64,000 bases of DNA from Sacculina carcini (Eukaryota; Arthropoda; Thecostraca; Sacculinidae), in the NCBI GenBank assembly GCA_916048095.2, contig OU696574.1, positions 1,512,501-1,576,500 on the forward strand, written 5' to 3'. The translations under genes were made by a program, and so were the position numbers. Each line of letters opens with the position of its first letter. Within the stretch, counting starts at the first letter, position 1. The notes beneath the pieces were generated by a model that worked only from the letters and a program-made list of their open reading frames with translations, ran no database searches and was not told the DNA's origin. This document shows, one piece after another, positions 48,157 through 61,090 of this stretch.

Positions 48157-51100
48157 ATGAGGATGTGTCCATGCAGCCGGGCACTGGGTGCCGGCGTGTT
48201 TTTTCTAGTTTTCACGTGTCATCGGTTGTGCGGCGCCTTCAATTTGGACACGGAACATCCAGTTTTATTTCGCAGTGTGCATGATTTTCAAGCCTCGTCA
48301 CATGAACAGACGTACTTTGGCTTCGCAGTGGGTCTGGTCACATCTTCATTTACTGGAAAATGGTATGCATTGATTTATTGTTGTCAGTCTTGAACAACTG
48401 AAAGATAAGTGAACACAAGGATATTGTGTTGTGTTGTGTTTTCCGCAGTACGATTACCAAGATATTCATTCATCAGAAACGTAGCAACATGATTTGTGCA
48501 TGCCGATTCATAATTATTTTCATCACTGTTTTTGTCAACATTCATCCATCACACTTGTACACTGCACATTTTTATGAGACACAATTTTGTGTCCGGGCTG
48601 AAAATATGTCCTGGAATTTGGTATTTTCATCGGTGTAAAAGTATAGTAAACACGTGTGAATTAACTACGTTCACCAGTGACCCCAGATTCATTGATTGTC
48701 TTCACTAGGGCAACAATAAGGGACAGCACTAACAACACCTGCTGTTCTGAGTCACTGCCACGCTCCCACCCTCTGCCTTCCCTCCACACTGGCTCTCCCT
48801 CTCGTGCGGACATCCAGCCACTGTGTTTTTCTTTGTCTGTCTGTCTGTCTGTCTGTATGTGTGTTGTGTGTACGTTGGCTCTGAGGATAGCCAATGTAAA
48901 GCACACACACACACACACACATACACACGATTCACACGTGTAGAAGCGCAGAAATACAGACACGTCAGACAAACACATACAAACATCAGTTGAGCAGGAC
49001 GAATTTCAAGGTCAAATCGTCAATAATTCTGCTCAGTGGCTGTGATTTTTCCAGCACGTCTATGTGATGTTTCATGTGCTTCTTATTGTGTTGGCCTTGT
49101 GTCACTGTTTTGTCCTCATTCGTTCATTGCTGGCGAAATCTTGCGCTATCTCCTCTCTGGCTCCTCTGATTTTTTGCTGCTCGAATATTTCATAATCAAA
49201 ACGTTGCTCATTTCAAGCTGATACATTTGCTTTGCTATTGTTCCCCGGATTTTCGCTGTCTTATTCTTAGTGTTTCATTCGGTACGGAATTAGTGACGAT
49301 ATAGTTCAGTTGTTCTCAACCTTTTTCTTGCTATGTCCCCCTTCAACACAATGTGAGTCCTTGTGGTCCCCAGAAACAGTCAGTGGTTCTCCTAGAAGTC
49401 CTTGTGGCTCCCGTACACACTCCCACACATTTCCACCGACAACCGAAACAACGCCACAACCGGAACACACGATTGAAATTTACAACATCGACAATAATAA
49501 TATAAAATATTTAATTTTTTCAACAAATGTTTTGTGGCCCGTGAGAAAATATGGTGGCCCCTCATTTTTTAAATTTCGTCCTGTGGCCTTTCGGGAAATT
49601 ATATGGCCCACGTTGAGAAACACTGCTCTAGTTGACTTCCTTGAAAAGGATGTCAGTGTTGAAAAGTTGTCCCTTATGTGGTCACAACGTTCGGTGAACG
49701 CGTGCACAAATTATCCGTGAACCTCGTGACTGATTGTTGAATCTGACTGTCAAGTTCAACAGATACAAACTATAAGTGTCTTCTGCTATGTTTCTCTGTT
49801 GATTCTGACTTTTCGGCGTGTATGTCAACCATCGCTTGGTTGGTTTTCTCTTCGATAAAAAAGCTTCGTTATTCTACACCAGCGATCTCAAACATACTGC
49901 CAAGCAATTGAATTTTGAAACCAATAACTAGGTATTGATTTTATCCTCATTTCCATCAGCTTATATCGTTCTGGAAGTCCTTGATTTTTGCCTATTAATT
50001 CATTTTAGACAGTTAAATTTAACGGTATATTCCTGGATGTAGTATATGTGGACCGGATCTTTTTGTGAAAACTATTTCATCATCGAGTTTTGTTTATCTG
50101 TTGACGGTTCGATGTATGGCAGTGTGTGTCTGTGTGTGTTCTCACGTGCACACACACACACACATACAAACGTGCTCGAGCGTGTATTTTTCGGCCAGAG
50201 CTTGTTAGCGTCCATTGATGCAGCAGACACACAAAGAGAGAGAGCGATAAAGAGAGAGGGAGAGAGAAAAGCTGGTTTCTGTGGTGTTATCACTCAATCC
50301 ATCACTGACTGAACTGGCTGCAGATGTCTGCTGGAGGGTTTCATCTTTGCCGCACATATCCTGAGATAATGCCGGGGAAAATATCTACCAGCGGATGTAT
50401 GTTATGATGATCCAGTATTGCCTGCATTATATGCGCCATATGTCCCAACAAATCACACTTTAAATAATAGGAAGCTTGGTGGTCAAGTTCAAGTTTGAGT
50501 AATATAGAACTTATCTCTAATTTGAGTGATGGTAATTATTTTGTTCGGTGGTTCCTTCAAAAACTCTCTCGTAAATTGTCTTTGCACTTCAACTGCGTTT
50601 TAACAATTCCAGTAGTATTTTAACATAATTTTCACTTTACCAAATTTTAGTCGGGCTGCATTTCGCTCGGTTCAGTCTGCAAAGCAACAATATATTATGG
50701 AGATATGAGCTGCTAAGATGTGTGTTTACATTTTTTTGGGACACCGTATAGTTTTTGTATTTCTATATTTTGTTCTATTTTCTTCGACTCGGAACTGCGA
50801 ACTGTCTTATAAGTGTTTTTTTATTAAATTGTTCTCCAAATCACTTTTTCTCACCATCCTATGCATTTTCTGCTCCTGCGCCTGTCCATATTATCTTTAT
50901 TCATCATTGTTCCACTACTAATGCGGGCTGAAGTCGTTAAGTCCTTATGGTACTGTTTTATGTACGTGTGTACGTATGTGTCTGTGTGTGTGTGCTCGTA
51001 CGTGTGTAAGTGTATGTCATTTGTGCCCTGGTGAGTCATGCGGTATGACGTACATGTGTGTGTGTGTGTGTATCTTTGGTATGTGTTTATACCAGTAATA

Positions 51101-53622
51101 TGCACACATAATATTGTTTAATTTGGTGTATTGTTATGTTTTTGTCTTGTTCCAGTCGGAAATTTTCATCGCCTTTTCACTGCTTCAATCACCAAGAGGA
51201 TTATCTCATTTTTTCATTGTTCTTGGAAATTGTTGTTTTATCAATTGAATACTCATTTATTGCTGTAGTATTTTGTTGTTGAAACTGCTGAGTAAGATAT
51301 GACAAACACAGACTATCTATACACACGAATGCATGAGTTGTGAGTGTTATATTTACCCGTTGTGAGTGGCAAACGTTGCGTAATAATAATGGATTTTCAG
51401 CTGGCGTTTCAAGGCCTTCTTCTGCTACACTCAATTCTCAGTAGATGCTGATCAATCCATTTCTGCTCGTTTCTTCAAGTTGCACGTGCACACAAACAGA
51501 CATACATCAATCACGTGCAAACACAGACAGACATGCATGCATGCAACAGTATGTGAGTCTGTCTGTGTATTGCGTTTATGCTCTGTTCCACTTGTCTTCT
51601 CTCATCTTTATTGTTCATCTCTATTGCTATTTCTCTTCCTCTCGCTTGCTGGCTTAATTCTTTCGCTTCTTTCACTTGTTTTGCTCCATTTCTGGCTATT
51701 TCTCATATCATATCGTGTGCGCCACCTTATTTTCATGTAACATTTCTGTTTCCACTCGAGGCTGGCTATTTCAACCTTCTCGTTTTGTGTTTACGCTTGC
51801 CTGCAATGCTGGGTGTGCATATCGTTCCTGTTGTGTGACCTGTGTGTGTGTGTGTGTGTGTGTATGTGTGTGTGTGTGTGTGTATGTACAGTGACACATG
51901 GATGAATTATGCATTTGGTTTCTGCTGAATGGACGGACATGTCGCCGTTCCAGCACCGCTACAGTACCATTTGTCAATGAACCAAATGTCCAATGCATGC
52001 TAGCTTCCTGTCCAGTGACGAAGCCAGGATTTCTCCACTGGGGGCTAAGGAAAAATACACCGGGCTTAGCAAAACATGGGGAATTATACTCGAAATGTTC
52101 ATAGTCAGGATTTTTGCTGGTTCAGGGGGGCTTGGCACACTTGTGGAGGTTTCAGACCCTGCAAGTTTCGTCTTGACGACATTTCTACGCTACTCTTGTG
52201 TACTCATGTGCGTTTGTAACGAAGCTTATAGATTCGAGGGCTGCTTGCAATGTCGCATGCAGCTCATTTGATGTTTGAGCGTGGAATTTGGCTCCGCTGG
52301 ATGATGTGGAATTCGGCGGCGAGCCATTGATATAATCTTTTGTGCGCGATCGACAATCTCACACTGCGGGGTGTTCATCTAACACTACTGGGATCAATTG
52401 GTGGGGAATTGGATGGTTGATTTCAATTATTGCCGCTTAATATTGCCGCTAAGCCGGTGCTGCGTTCAACCCCCGTTCTGTACGCTGACTGTTGAACAAG
52501 TCACCATAATTGACAACTTGTTTCTATTCACAGTTACTCAGTGAATGGTAGAGGATATTACTGATGGGTACTTTCTGGTGGATGGTAGTTCTTGTAAACA
52601 GAAGAGTTTTATACAATATCTTATCGGTGGTTCCTGTGTAGGAACTCTACTTGAGAAGAGGACGGGGGCCAACTTGAGAAGAAGAGGATAGGTAGAGAAA
52701 CTCCGCGTTTAGTCGCCTTATCACGATTTGCCTCCAGTTCGACGGGCATATTCTTATTCATTACCGCAGGTTTATCAAGGGTAGTTACCTCCCCTATGTT
52801 TCCCCGCATTTCTACGCGTGGTTGGTGCTATCGAATGGCGACGGTCGCGTGCGGTATTGGCCCAACACTTCTATAATATCTGCTGTTTGCCTGGCTGGCG
52901 GCCGTTCCTTGCACCTCCCCCTGGCCACATATCGTGCGCTCGATCGATAAAGCGATGTAATTGGCCGCTCCTTCGACAGGACGACCGTATGTGTGTATGT
53001 ATGCGTGTGTGTGTGTGTGTGTGCACTTCAGGGCTGGGCACAGTGCACCAACCATGGTTGGGTTCTTCTAATCTGCTGCTGGGAACTTGCACAGGGGGGA
53101 GATGTATGAAGGGAGGGGATGTGGAGACGTCAGGTGGTGGTGTGGAGATAAACGTGGCGCTAGTTGGTTGTGTATTGAACATAGCAGATGTTACCGAGGC
53201 GTGTGGTATTCCTCCTACTCTCTTTCTCTCGTACGTGCACTCACAAGATGCCCACACTCTACTCTCCGTTTTCTCGAAAACCTTCATTTAACACGCAGTA
53301 TTCGTAACTGAACGCGTTTCGTGTGAAATATTGCGATGGACAAATTGCTACAAATTGCATCAGATTATGTACAAGGCTTTGTTTTTGCTTCACCCCATTT
53401 TTCCCTGTATTCGTGTGTGATTGTGAGTTAGAGTATGTGTGTGATTTCTCGCTGGGTGGGTTTTTTTGCCTACTACTATCAGTTAGTCTACGTGTGTGCG
53501 GCGGGGTCGGTGTTCGATTGTTGAATCGTATATGTCGGAGATGAGACAACTGTATGGAAAATCAGCGAACGAGACGGAATATTCAGTGCGCGCATTTTCC
53601 ACTTGATTGCGTCCATGCATTA

Positions 53623-53660
<38 letters not shown>

Positions 53661-55680
53661 CTCGCTCATTGTGTGTTGTGTTTGCATCTGTGCTTGTCGA
53701 GATGAGAGCTCTGGCAAGTGTTTTCTGCCTTCCTCTTTCTCGCCTATGTTTCTTTGTTTGTGTGCCCGGTGTATCAAGATGTTGATACACTCTTTCTTCT
53801 CTCATTTGTATGTATGTATGTATGTATGTGTGTGTTGGTTTTCTGGATATGACTTGTGAGTCACCGAAGTCAAGCTAGCGAGAAGTAGAGAAGATGACTC
53901 ATCTCTTGGGCCGATTCACGTTGTTCGTTTAATTGCCGCACATCATCATTCCAGCATTCGTCATACGTCATATTGATCGTTGTCTTTATTTTATTAGTTT
54001 TTTCATCATAATTGTACACATTACACATCGGTGTGTCGAATGAAGTGAATCATTATTGGAAAATTACGATCTTATTTGTTTTTTAATTCTATTTATCATT
54101 TGGATAATGCCCATTAAGTCTATTTTTTATTGGGATGATTGCATTGGTGGTCAACCTACTGACTCCGCGGTTTAACTTTGCTTTACTCAACTAATAACCT
54201 GCTTAATTTGTTCTTCTATGAATCATTCTAGAATGTTCCATTTTGAGACAACGTCTTGTGGCTCAACAATGCATTCATCACTGTACACCTACGCTTCTAC
54301 ATTCAACATACACGCACGCACACATACACTCGTGTAATTGGCGTGTGTTTGACCCATATTTGACCTATATTGACTGGCTAATGGTACTGTGCGTTTATTA
54401 CACGCCATTGTGTTATATGGTCTTCTGAATTGGACCAGTTGTTGGCTGTATATGTGTATATGTCGCAGTCGCATTGTTGAATACATCATTTCAATATGCA
54501 ACGAGGGCGTTTCATCGCATTTTATTTGTTGTGGAAATCAGTTTATTACTCTAATTATATGAGATGGGTTTGATTTCCATTATGGAGATTGATCGAGAAG
54601 AACGTCTTGCCTTGTTCAATTAATTGGCTTATCAATTAATTGGTTTTGATGCACAATTTCTTGCCCATATTGTCACTGACTGTGGACTTGTGTTTTTGAG
54701 ACTTCTTCTAGTCTTCTAGTTAAATTATTTTATTTTCGAACTCTTCTCTGTGGAATTGTTAACTCTTTCTCTACAACCTTTGGGCGCTTCCGCTACATGG
54801 AGCCACCACAGGGTGGTAATAGTGCACTTGCACTCTTCCCCCATGCCACTGAATTTGCCTGTAATTAATAACAATAATGTGTCGTGTTCCTGTCTGACAT
54901 GCTACGACGTTGTGTACTGCAGGTTGATGGTGGGGGCCCCTCGTGCTAACTCCTCGCTGGCACTGCACAATGTACACGATACAGGCGTGCTGCTACGCTG
55001 TGGCCTAGCTCAGGCCAACTGTACTGAAGTGGTACTCGATCCCAATGGTGAGGCCACAAGGACACACATACACACACATACAGACAGAGGTTCCCAAACT
55101 GGGGTCCCCGGACCCCTGGGGGTCCCTGAGAAGGTCCTAGGGGGTCCGCTACTTCTCCCGCCAACCTTAGGAGAGAGGGTAGAAGGTACCCATTTTCTTT
55201 CACTTTGGTGACATCAAACCCCGCATGGATCAACTGTGTAGGAGCCATCAAGCTCATCCATCCCACTTAAGAAGATATGTTTGATAGCTTTTGTGTATAA
55301 TTCTGGACTTTTTTTGATGAAGGTATTTCGTTTTTTTGGTTATCTGTAGTGACAGCTCATGCTGTAATTATCTATCTATTGTGGCTGTTTCTACAAATTT
55401 TACTTTGTATTGAATTTAAAACGATAAAAAATATTGAAAATATTTCAAATGATTATTTTAAGACTTTCTTCGTGTAGGAATATGAAAATAGTAAATTTAC
55501 TGCATTGTAATCATATAATGGGTACCTTGGTATGGTAATAGTATCTTCTGATTGGCTGGGGGTCCTCGGATGGGACTTGAATACCTGGGGGTCCTTAGCA
55601 TGGTAAAGTTTGGGAACCTCTGCTCTATGACACTGCTTGATGTATCAGTTTTTGTTCAAGTGTGCTCTGTTCAAGTGTGC

Positions 55681-55763
<83 letters not shown>

Positions 55764-55964
55764 GTTGGTTCGTGTCATTGGTGTACATTGGTCTTATAAT
55801 TTATTCCCATATACACTGACACATCCCATCTCACTATGATTCTGTTCTCCGATCTTCTCTGTTTCGTCATCTGTTCCGTGTTCTTTCATCTTTCTGTGCT
55901 TCAATTTCGTCTTCTCTTCTTGGTACTATCGGATTCTTATGGTCCTCATAATACACTTGTGTGC

Positions 55965-55999
<35 letters not shown>

Positions 56000-57079
56000 C
56001 ACATAACTTTTTCAGTTAACTGCCATGTCCTCTTCTATCTGATCCTGATCCCACACAAAACAATCCCTTCTGTCAATCTTCTCCATTCCGATCTTATTTT
56101 TAAACACGTTGATCAAGTCACTTCTCAATCTCCTCTAATCTCTCGATCTGTGTGTGTGGGTGTGTGTGTAGGTAATGAGTTGCACAGTACTGCACTGCCC
56201 TACTATCATGAGCGCAGGCAGTTCAGTTGGACTGCAGGAGCAATGGCCACATTGTCTGATCAAGATACGCCCATGGTGGTGAGTGCCCACAACGCACACA
56301 CAACACTCACAGCACAGCACACAACACTTGGAACGCTTGACCGCTGAAGGTCGAGTCCTTCTAAATCGTGATTTTTCGTTCTGTCATCCACAGACTGCAA
56401 ACAATATGTGTGTTGAGTCTTGCGAGTGTTTTGTGGGTGTATGTGATGTGTCTTATTGGATGCAATATCATTTTAGCGATGCTAATTCGGGCCTTCATAT
56501 ATTCGACAATTAATCTGAAGAGCAGTGTTTATCAACGTGGGTCATATGGCCCCCTTGGGGGTCGTGGGACCCTGTTGAGGGACCATGGGACCAAAAATAA
56601 AAAATGGGGGCCACCATTTTTTCTCAGGGGACACGAAAATTAAGTTGAAGCAGTGTGTTCCTTTGTTTCTTTGTTTGGGAATAGTCACCGGCGTACATGA
56701 GCTCTGGAGAAGTTGTGTCGCGACAATCCATGCGTATATGAGGCCACAAGAAGTTCTAGGAGGACCACTGACTGTTTCTGGAGGTCACAAGGACTCGCAT
56801 TGTGTTGAAGGGGACCACGGCAAGAAAAGGGTTGAAAAGACTGATATATAGGACTGGATTACAGTGGTGAGAAGTGGTAGTATAGTATAGTCCTGTCTTG
56901 ACCGTTTCGCAGTTTGAGGTATGTGATCGTCTCCTCGACGGTTGGTCAGCCCTGACTGGGACTCGTTCACGAGACTCACACTCCAATGATCCACCAACAT
57001 CATCAAATTAAATCGGTCTTTCTCACTTGGTCGCCAAACAAAGCAACTAAACCTTGCATCGGCTGTATGTCTCTCTCTC

Positions 57080-57114
<35 letters not shown>

Positions 57115-58056
57115 CTACGAAACCCACAGTGGAGAATTGTTGGCATACATTGACGGGCATCAGTCTTGAATATGCTTGCCACATTCTCTGTAGTCAGCAG
57201 CGTGTGTTGTGGCTTCTGGGATTTTGTGATTGTGTGTGTGTGTGTGTTTTTTTCTTTTCAATCGTACGAACATGAATTTAATTGTGCGTGTCTGTGTGTG
57301 TACGTGTTTGTGTGTCTGTATGTATGATGCAGTGGTATTTAGTTGCATGCTTGAATCAACACAATGGCATTGCGTGTTAGTGAGAAATATGTGTGAGGTT
57401 GTATTGCTTGAGTTGAGTTCAGTTGAGTGATTCTCAATTCTGCTTGTCATGTTTCTTATGTGTTCTGTCCATTTTGGCAGTTTGAGTGGCATTTGTGCTT
57501 TCAATATTCTACAGGTGAAGACTTTGTCGGTTTGTGTTTCATGAATTTCACCTTACAATACTGAAATCATGTCAAGCGGCTGTTGTACGAATCTACGGCT
57601 TTTGTATATTTGCGTGTAGGCCAGTGGTTCTCAAACTTTTTTCAATGTTGGCACCGTTTTCAAATCGGAACTCAGTTTTCGCACCACCCTGGATTCTTTA
57701 TAACTACGATGAAAACATAATACAAATTATGTAATAACAAAACTTTCTTCTACATTCACATTACAAGTTAAAGTTGCTTTAAGAGGATTCAGTAAAACGT
57801 TTTCTTCAGTAAATAATATACATCATAGGTAAATCATATATTTTTTTTTTCACGCGATCCTGGTACCCCTTTGGAACCAGGCATCCCCGATTTATAGAAC
57901 CCCTCTATGTAGTCATCTATGTGCCTATTCCACGACTGATCATTTATTGCAAGTTGCAAGTGTGCAATCTGTATTGGCCAATGATCCAAGCTGGACACGC
58001 ATGTAATCTCACTGTGGGATGTCGTATCTTGCCGACTGTGCGTTAAACACACCATC

Positions 58057-58111
<55 letters not shown>

Positions 58112-58861
58112 TATTTGTAGCGATACGCAAATTGAGGTGGTACCAGGTCAACATGCAATCCGTTCAGCACACACACACACACACACACACACAGACAGAC
58201 ATACACACACTCGGGTCGATGTGGGTCTAGGCAGGCTGTAAGACACGACGGCGAGGTCACCGAAGGTCATGTGTGCGGTGCGGGTTTCTAGTCGTGAATG
58301 ATGCGCAGTGAGAGAGCATCGCCGTGTTAGATAGCGGTCACGATGTCATCACATGATCGTTCATTGGTTGAGCTGCCTATGAATGCCGTACCGTGTGGCT
58401 TTTCTGGTGATGACCGTGTGATTCACGTAATATTGGTGTGTCACAACGTTTTCATTTTCTTATATTGTCGAATTTCAACGTAGAATAGATGCTAGATTTT
58501 AACGTCGATTAGATTCTAGTTTTTTGCCCATCAATTGCGAATTAATGTTTCGTCTTGTAGTTATTTGTTGTTGTTGTTATGTGCCGTGAGTCGTGGGGTG
58601 TGATGATATTTTGATATTCAGATATTTTGGCGATTCGTTGAGTCTTATCTCACGGTACTTGTGATTTTCCCACCAGAATTACTGCTAGGTGGTGAATTCT
58701 CTTGCACTCGAGAACCAGCTGTTTTGTGTTGTGTTCAATTTTGCCGATCAATCTGCAATTGCAACTAATCTCTCGTCCAGCAATGTCAAAAACATTGACA
58801 TTTTCCTATTAATTAAAGTTCCACCATGCTTGTCTCGCTGGATGCCTACAAGAACACACTC

Positions 58862-58924
<63 letters not shown>

Positions 58925-59065
58925 GCCAGTTTGAAGTATGCAAACACACTGATGTTTTGTCATATCATTTACCACTGATGTGTACATATTGTGGGACAGT
59001 GGTGTGTCTCACTGATTTATTTATTGTGCAAACAATCAAGTCCAGTTTTGAACAGGTTAAGTATG

Positions 59066-59124
<59 letters not shown>

Positions 59125-60430
59125 CGCACAGTATATCAATGTGTTTGTATGTGTGTCAGCTACCGGTTTTGTGCGAATGTTTTGGTTTCCAATTTGGGAG
59201 TGGCGTTTTGCGGTTGTTTTTCATTATATATGTGTATGTATGTGTATGTATGTGTGTGTGTGTGACCATCACACCTGATTAAATTGCTCTGAAGCCCCCC
59301 AACAATACGCCAAGCCCCCCCCCCCCCTAAGTCCCCCAAAAAATCATAATCATGAACATTACATAACTTTCTTACCACTATAAATTAAGCTCTGTAATTT
59401 TGGTTCAAGCTCCTTATTATAATTATATAGTTATAATAATTACTATAATAATCTGTATAACTAAATATCCCAGTCCCTTATTATAATATTATGTAGTCAG
59501 CGTTCGAGTGTAGCTCTTCATGCTTCGCCAGGCCCCCCAACTTTATCCTTAGCTCCCCCCCAGCCCACCTCATCGGAAAAAGCCTGGCGCCGCCGCTGAT
59601 CCCGGCTGTATTTATTGTTCGTTGTTTGGGTGAGATGAGTTAGGCTAGATGAGTTAGGCGTACTCCAGGCGTGACATACCTAGCTGTGTTAAGATGACCC
59701 GAGGAATGGCCGGAGGAGAACAAACACGTGTTGAATCGCTTCACACAGGCGTACTGCTAGAGTTTAGTACTGTTAGAGTTTAGGCTGTCTTCCACTACCA
59801 ATTTTCCGCTGATTGTACTAGCTAGTGCGTGACTGGTCTTCACCGTGAATTCCCAGAATGAACCGGCTCAGTCGTCTACCACTCCTTCACAAAACTCACT
59901 CAGCTCGGAAACTTTCAGACTTCAGAGAGCGTTTCCGATGGCGTGTCTTTTTCCATTGTCTTTACGTCACAACTTCACATGCATATTGTGGTGATGTTCG
60001 CTGTATGCTACGTTTTCCTAGTTGGAATTAAGTCAGTACATAAGGGCTATCTCAACTCACTACGTAAAACATTCAATTGGAAACCAAGTTTGAGGCAAAC
60101 GGTAGGAAATTCTGTGTTTTCTTTTTCTTTTTTTGTGTGTGTCCTGTTCATCTCTCCGTTGCCCGCTGTTTGTGACTACAGTGTTGAGTGTTGACTGTTG
60201 AGTCGTTATCTGTTGCTAATGGTGTTTCCTCATGCGATCTCGCCGAGCTAAGATACCAGAACTAGTGCGGTGAAAGTGATTGATTGATAAACAGGAGCTA
60301 AGTAGCCACTGATAAGTTTTAAATGGGCGTATGCACGCTAGGCTTTGGTAAATTTTCTCTTTTTGCCTTCTTCTTTGCGTATCTTTCTTTCGATCGTGTT
60401 ATCGTGTGTCGTATGTATGTGTGTGTGTGT

Positions 60431-60470
<40 letters not shown>

Positions 60471-60559
60471 ATTTGTGTAGCAACGTTATTGACGTATGTT
60501 CAGTGATTGGTGTCATATGACGTGACTAGCACATACACCTCGTTGCGTATTTTAAATGA

Positions 60560-60611
<52 letters not shown>

Positions 60612-60906
60612 ACATTCTGAGTGTCAATTGTGTTTCAATAAATTGACTGCGTGCACTGTTTTTTGACACTGACGCAAAACAGACTGCAATGCAACAGGGG
60701 CTCTATTTCACAACTCATTCGTACGCACCCTTTGTGCGTCTTTGTGTGTGTGTGTGTGTATGCGTGTGTGTGTGTTTGTGTTTGTATCGTTTGTCAATAA
60801 TCATAAGTTGTGTTTTTGTGTGTGTTTCTGTTTTTGTAAGTTTTTGCGTGATGTTCCATTTTGTATTCGTATTCTTTTTACTGTCTTCTTACTGTCCCCA
60901 TGTGTG

Positions 60907-60956
<50 letters not shown>

Positions 60957-61032
60957 ACACCATAGCACATCATCAATCTTGCAGTCCAGGTCCTTCTCGG
61001 GTCGTTGCTACTTTCTCCCGGTCAACAACGAG
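48157..61032 (+). CDS. Integrin alpha subunit, 5' part of gene (exons 1-3 plus candidate exon 4)
   Basis: Exons 48157-48362, 54923-55047 and 56172-56278 join in phase with GT-AG borders. Residues 1 to about 27 form a signal peptide; the mature chain would start FNLDTEHPVLF, the classic integrin alpha N-terminus, then YFGFAVGLV. The exon 1-2 junction restores KWLMVGAPRANSS (human ITGA9/4: RWLLVGAPTANW), with the blade-1 pair RCGLAQANC. Exon 3 gives GNELHSTALPYYHERRQFSW and GAMATLSDQD. A candidate exon 4 starts at 60985 after a TG tract and GCAG and reads FSGRCYFLPVNNELVGHSC, like the GRCY...C motif of other alpha chains; an in-frame TGA follows at 61090 with no good GT donor before it, so its end is unresolved. 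The rest of the chain must lie beyond 64000. ATG 48163 is an alternative start. Confidence 0.75.
48363..54922 (+). other. Integrin intron 1, 6.6 kb, repeat-filled
   Basis: Donor GTATGC, acceptor GTACTGCAG. It contains a hAT element (49307-49625), a CA tract at 48902-48920, TG tracts at 51841-51883, 53004-53022 and 53622-53660, and a truncated element beginning CAGTGACGAAGCCAGGATTT near 52014. Tandem AGAGAG/CTCT patches are scattered through it. No embedded gene recognised. Unlike most other introns here, its ends carry no CA/TG tract. Confidence 0.6.
49307..49625 (+). mobile_element. hAT MITE, family 3
   Basis: Left end CAGTTGTTCTCAACCTTTTT; right end CCACGTTGAGAAACACTG, an inverted terminal pair. 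The flanks ATATAGTT and CTCTAGTT agree at 6 of 8 bases. The internal GTCCTTGTGG and CCCCTTCAACACAATG blocks recur, inverted, in 56523-56843. Confidence 0.75.
55085..55622 (+). mobile_element. hAT MITE with long inverted ends, family 4
   Basis: Left end CAGAGGTTCCCAAACT, right end AGTTTGGGAACCTCTG: a perfect 16-bp inverted repeat, with CCTGGGGGTCC repeated inside each end. No convincing 8-bp duplication was seen at these boundaries. No transposase frame. It is inserted just inside the donor end of integrin intron 2. Confidence 0.78.
55681..55760 (+). repeat. (TG)n microsatellite
   Basis: 80 bp of pure TG within integrin intron 2. Confidence 0.96.
56523..56843 (+). mobile_element. hAT MITE, family 3, inverted relative of 49307-49625
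   Basis: Left end CAGTGTTTATCAACGTGGG; right end GGTTGAAAAGACTG. It shares inverted internal blocks with the 49307 copy (CAAGGACTCGCATTGTGTTG and ACCACTGACTGTTTCTGG). The possible target duplications match poorly (4 of 8). Confidence 0.68.
57622..57904 (+). mobile_element. hAT MITE, family 2, nearly complete
   Basis: Left end CAGTGGTTCTCAAACTTTTT; right end near CCCGATTTATAGAACCCCTC. The middle matches the family 2 fragments at 27400 and 41101. The flanks share only TGTAG, so the boundaries are approximate. Confidence 0.68.
58863..58921 (+). repeat. (TG)n microsatellite
   Basis: About 58 bp of pure TG; a second tract of similar size lies at 59066-59122. Confidence 0.95.
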
Positions 61033-61090
61033 CTAGTAGGCCACAGCTGTTCTGCTTTGGCCAAACTCTCTACATTCTGGACTGCATTTT

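Larger units (their letters stand above)
55048..56171 (+). other. Integrin intron 2, starts with CA and ends with TG repeats
   Basis: It runs from donor GTGAGG through CA repeats (55062-55080), a hAT element (55085-55622), a TG tract (55681-55760), a second TG tract (55965-55997) and a final interrupted TG tract (56148-56170) ending in TAG at the acceptor. Confidence 0.75.
56279..60984 (+). other. Putative integrin intron 3, repeat-filled
   Basis: Donor GTGAGT at 56279, followed by CA-rich sequence (56292-56335). It holds a hAT element (56523-56843), another (57622-57904), TG tracts (57084-57111, 58061-58108, 58863-58921, 59066-59122, 60421-60469, 60562-60606), a CA tract (58169-58192) and a poly-C element ending CGCCGCCGCTG near 59599. 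A TG tract (60921-60953) precedes the candidate exon 4. One small exon could be missed here, since the usual Cys-Ala-x-Arg motif of integrin blade 2 is not accounted for. Confidence 0.5.

Noticed and set aside
58113-58160. Mini-exon of the integrin gene between a TG tract and a CA tract
   Set aside because: In the phase required after exon 3 it has an immediate stop, and the TG-CA flanking pattern is symmetric between strands, so it gives no direction.
59129-59143. 15-nt micro-exon after a TG tract and CACAG, followed by GTATGT
   Set aside because: Too short to support without transcript evidence, and no CA tract follows it.
59858-60030. Short ORF starting MNRLSRLPLL
   Set aside because: 57 residues, no similarity recognised, located inside probable integrin intron sequence.
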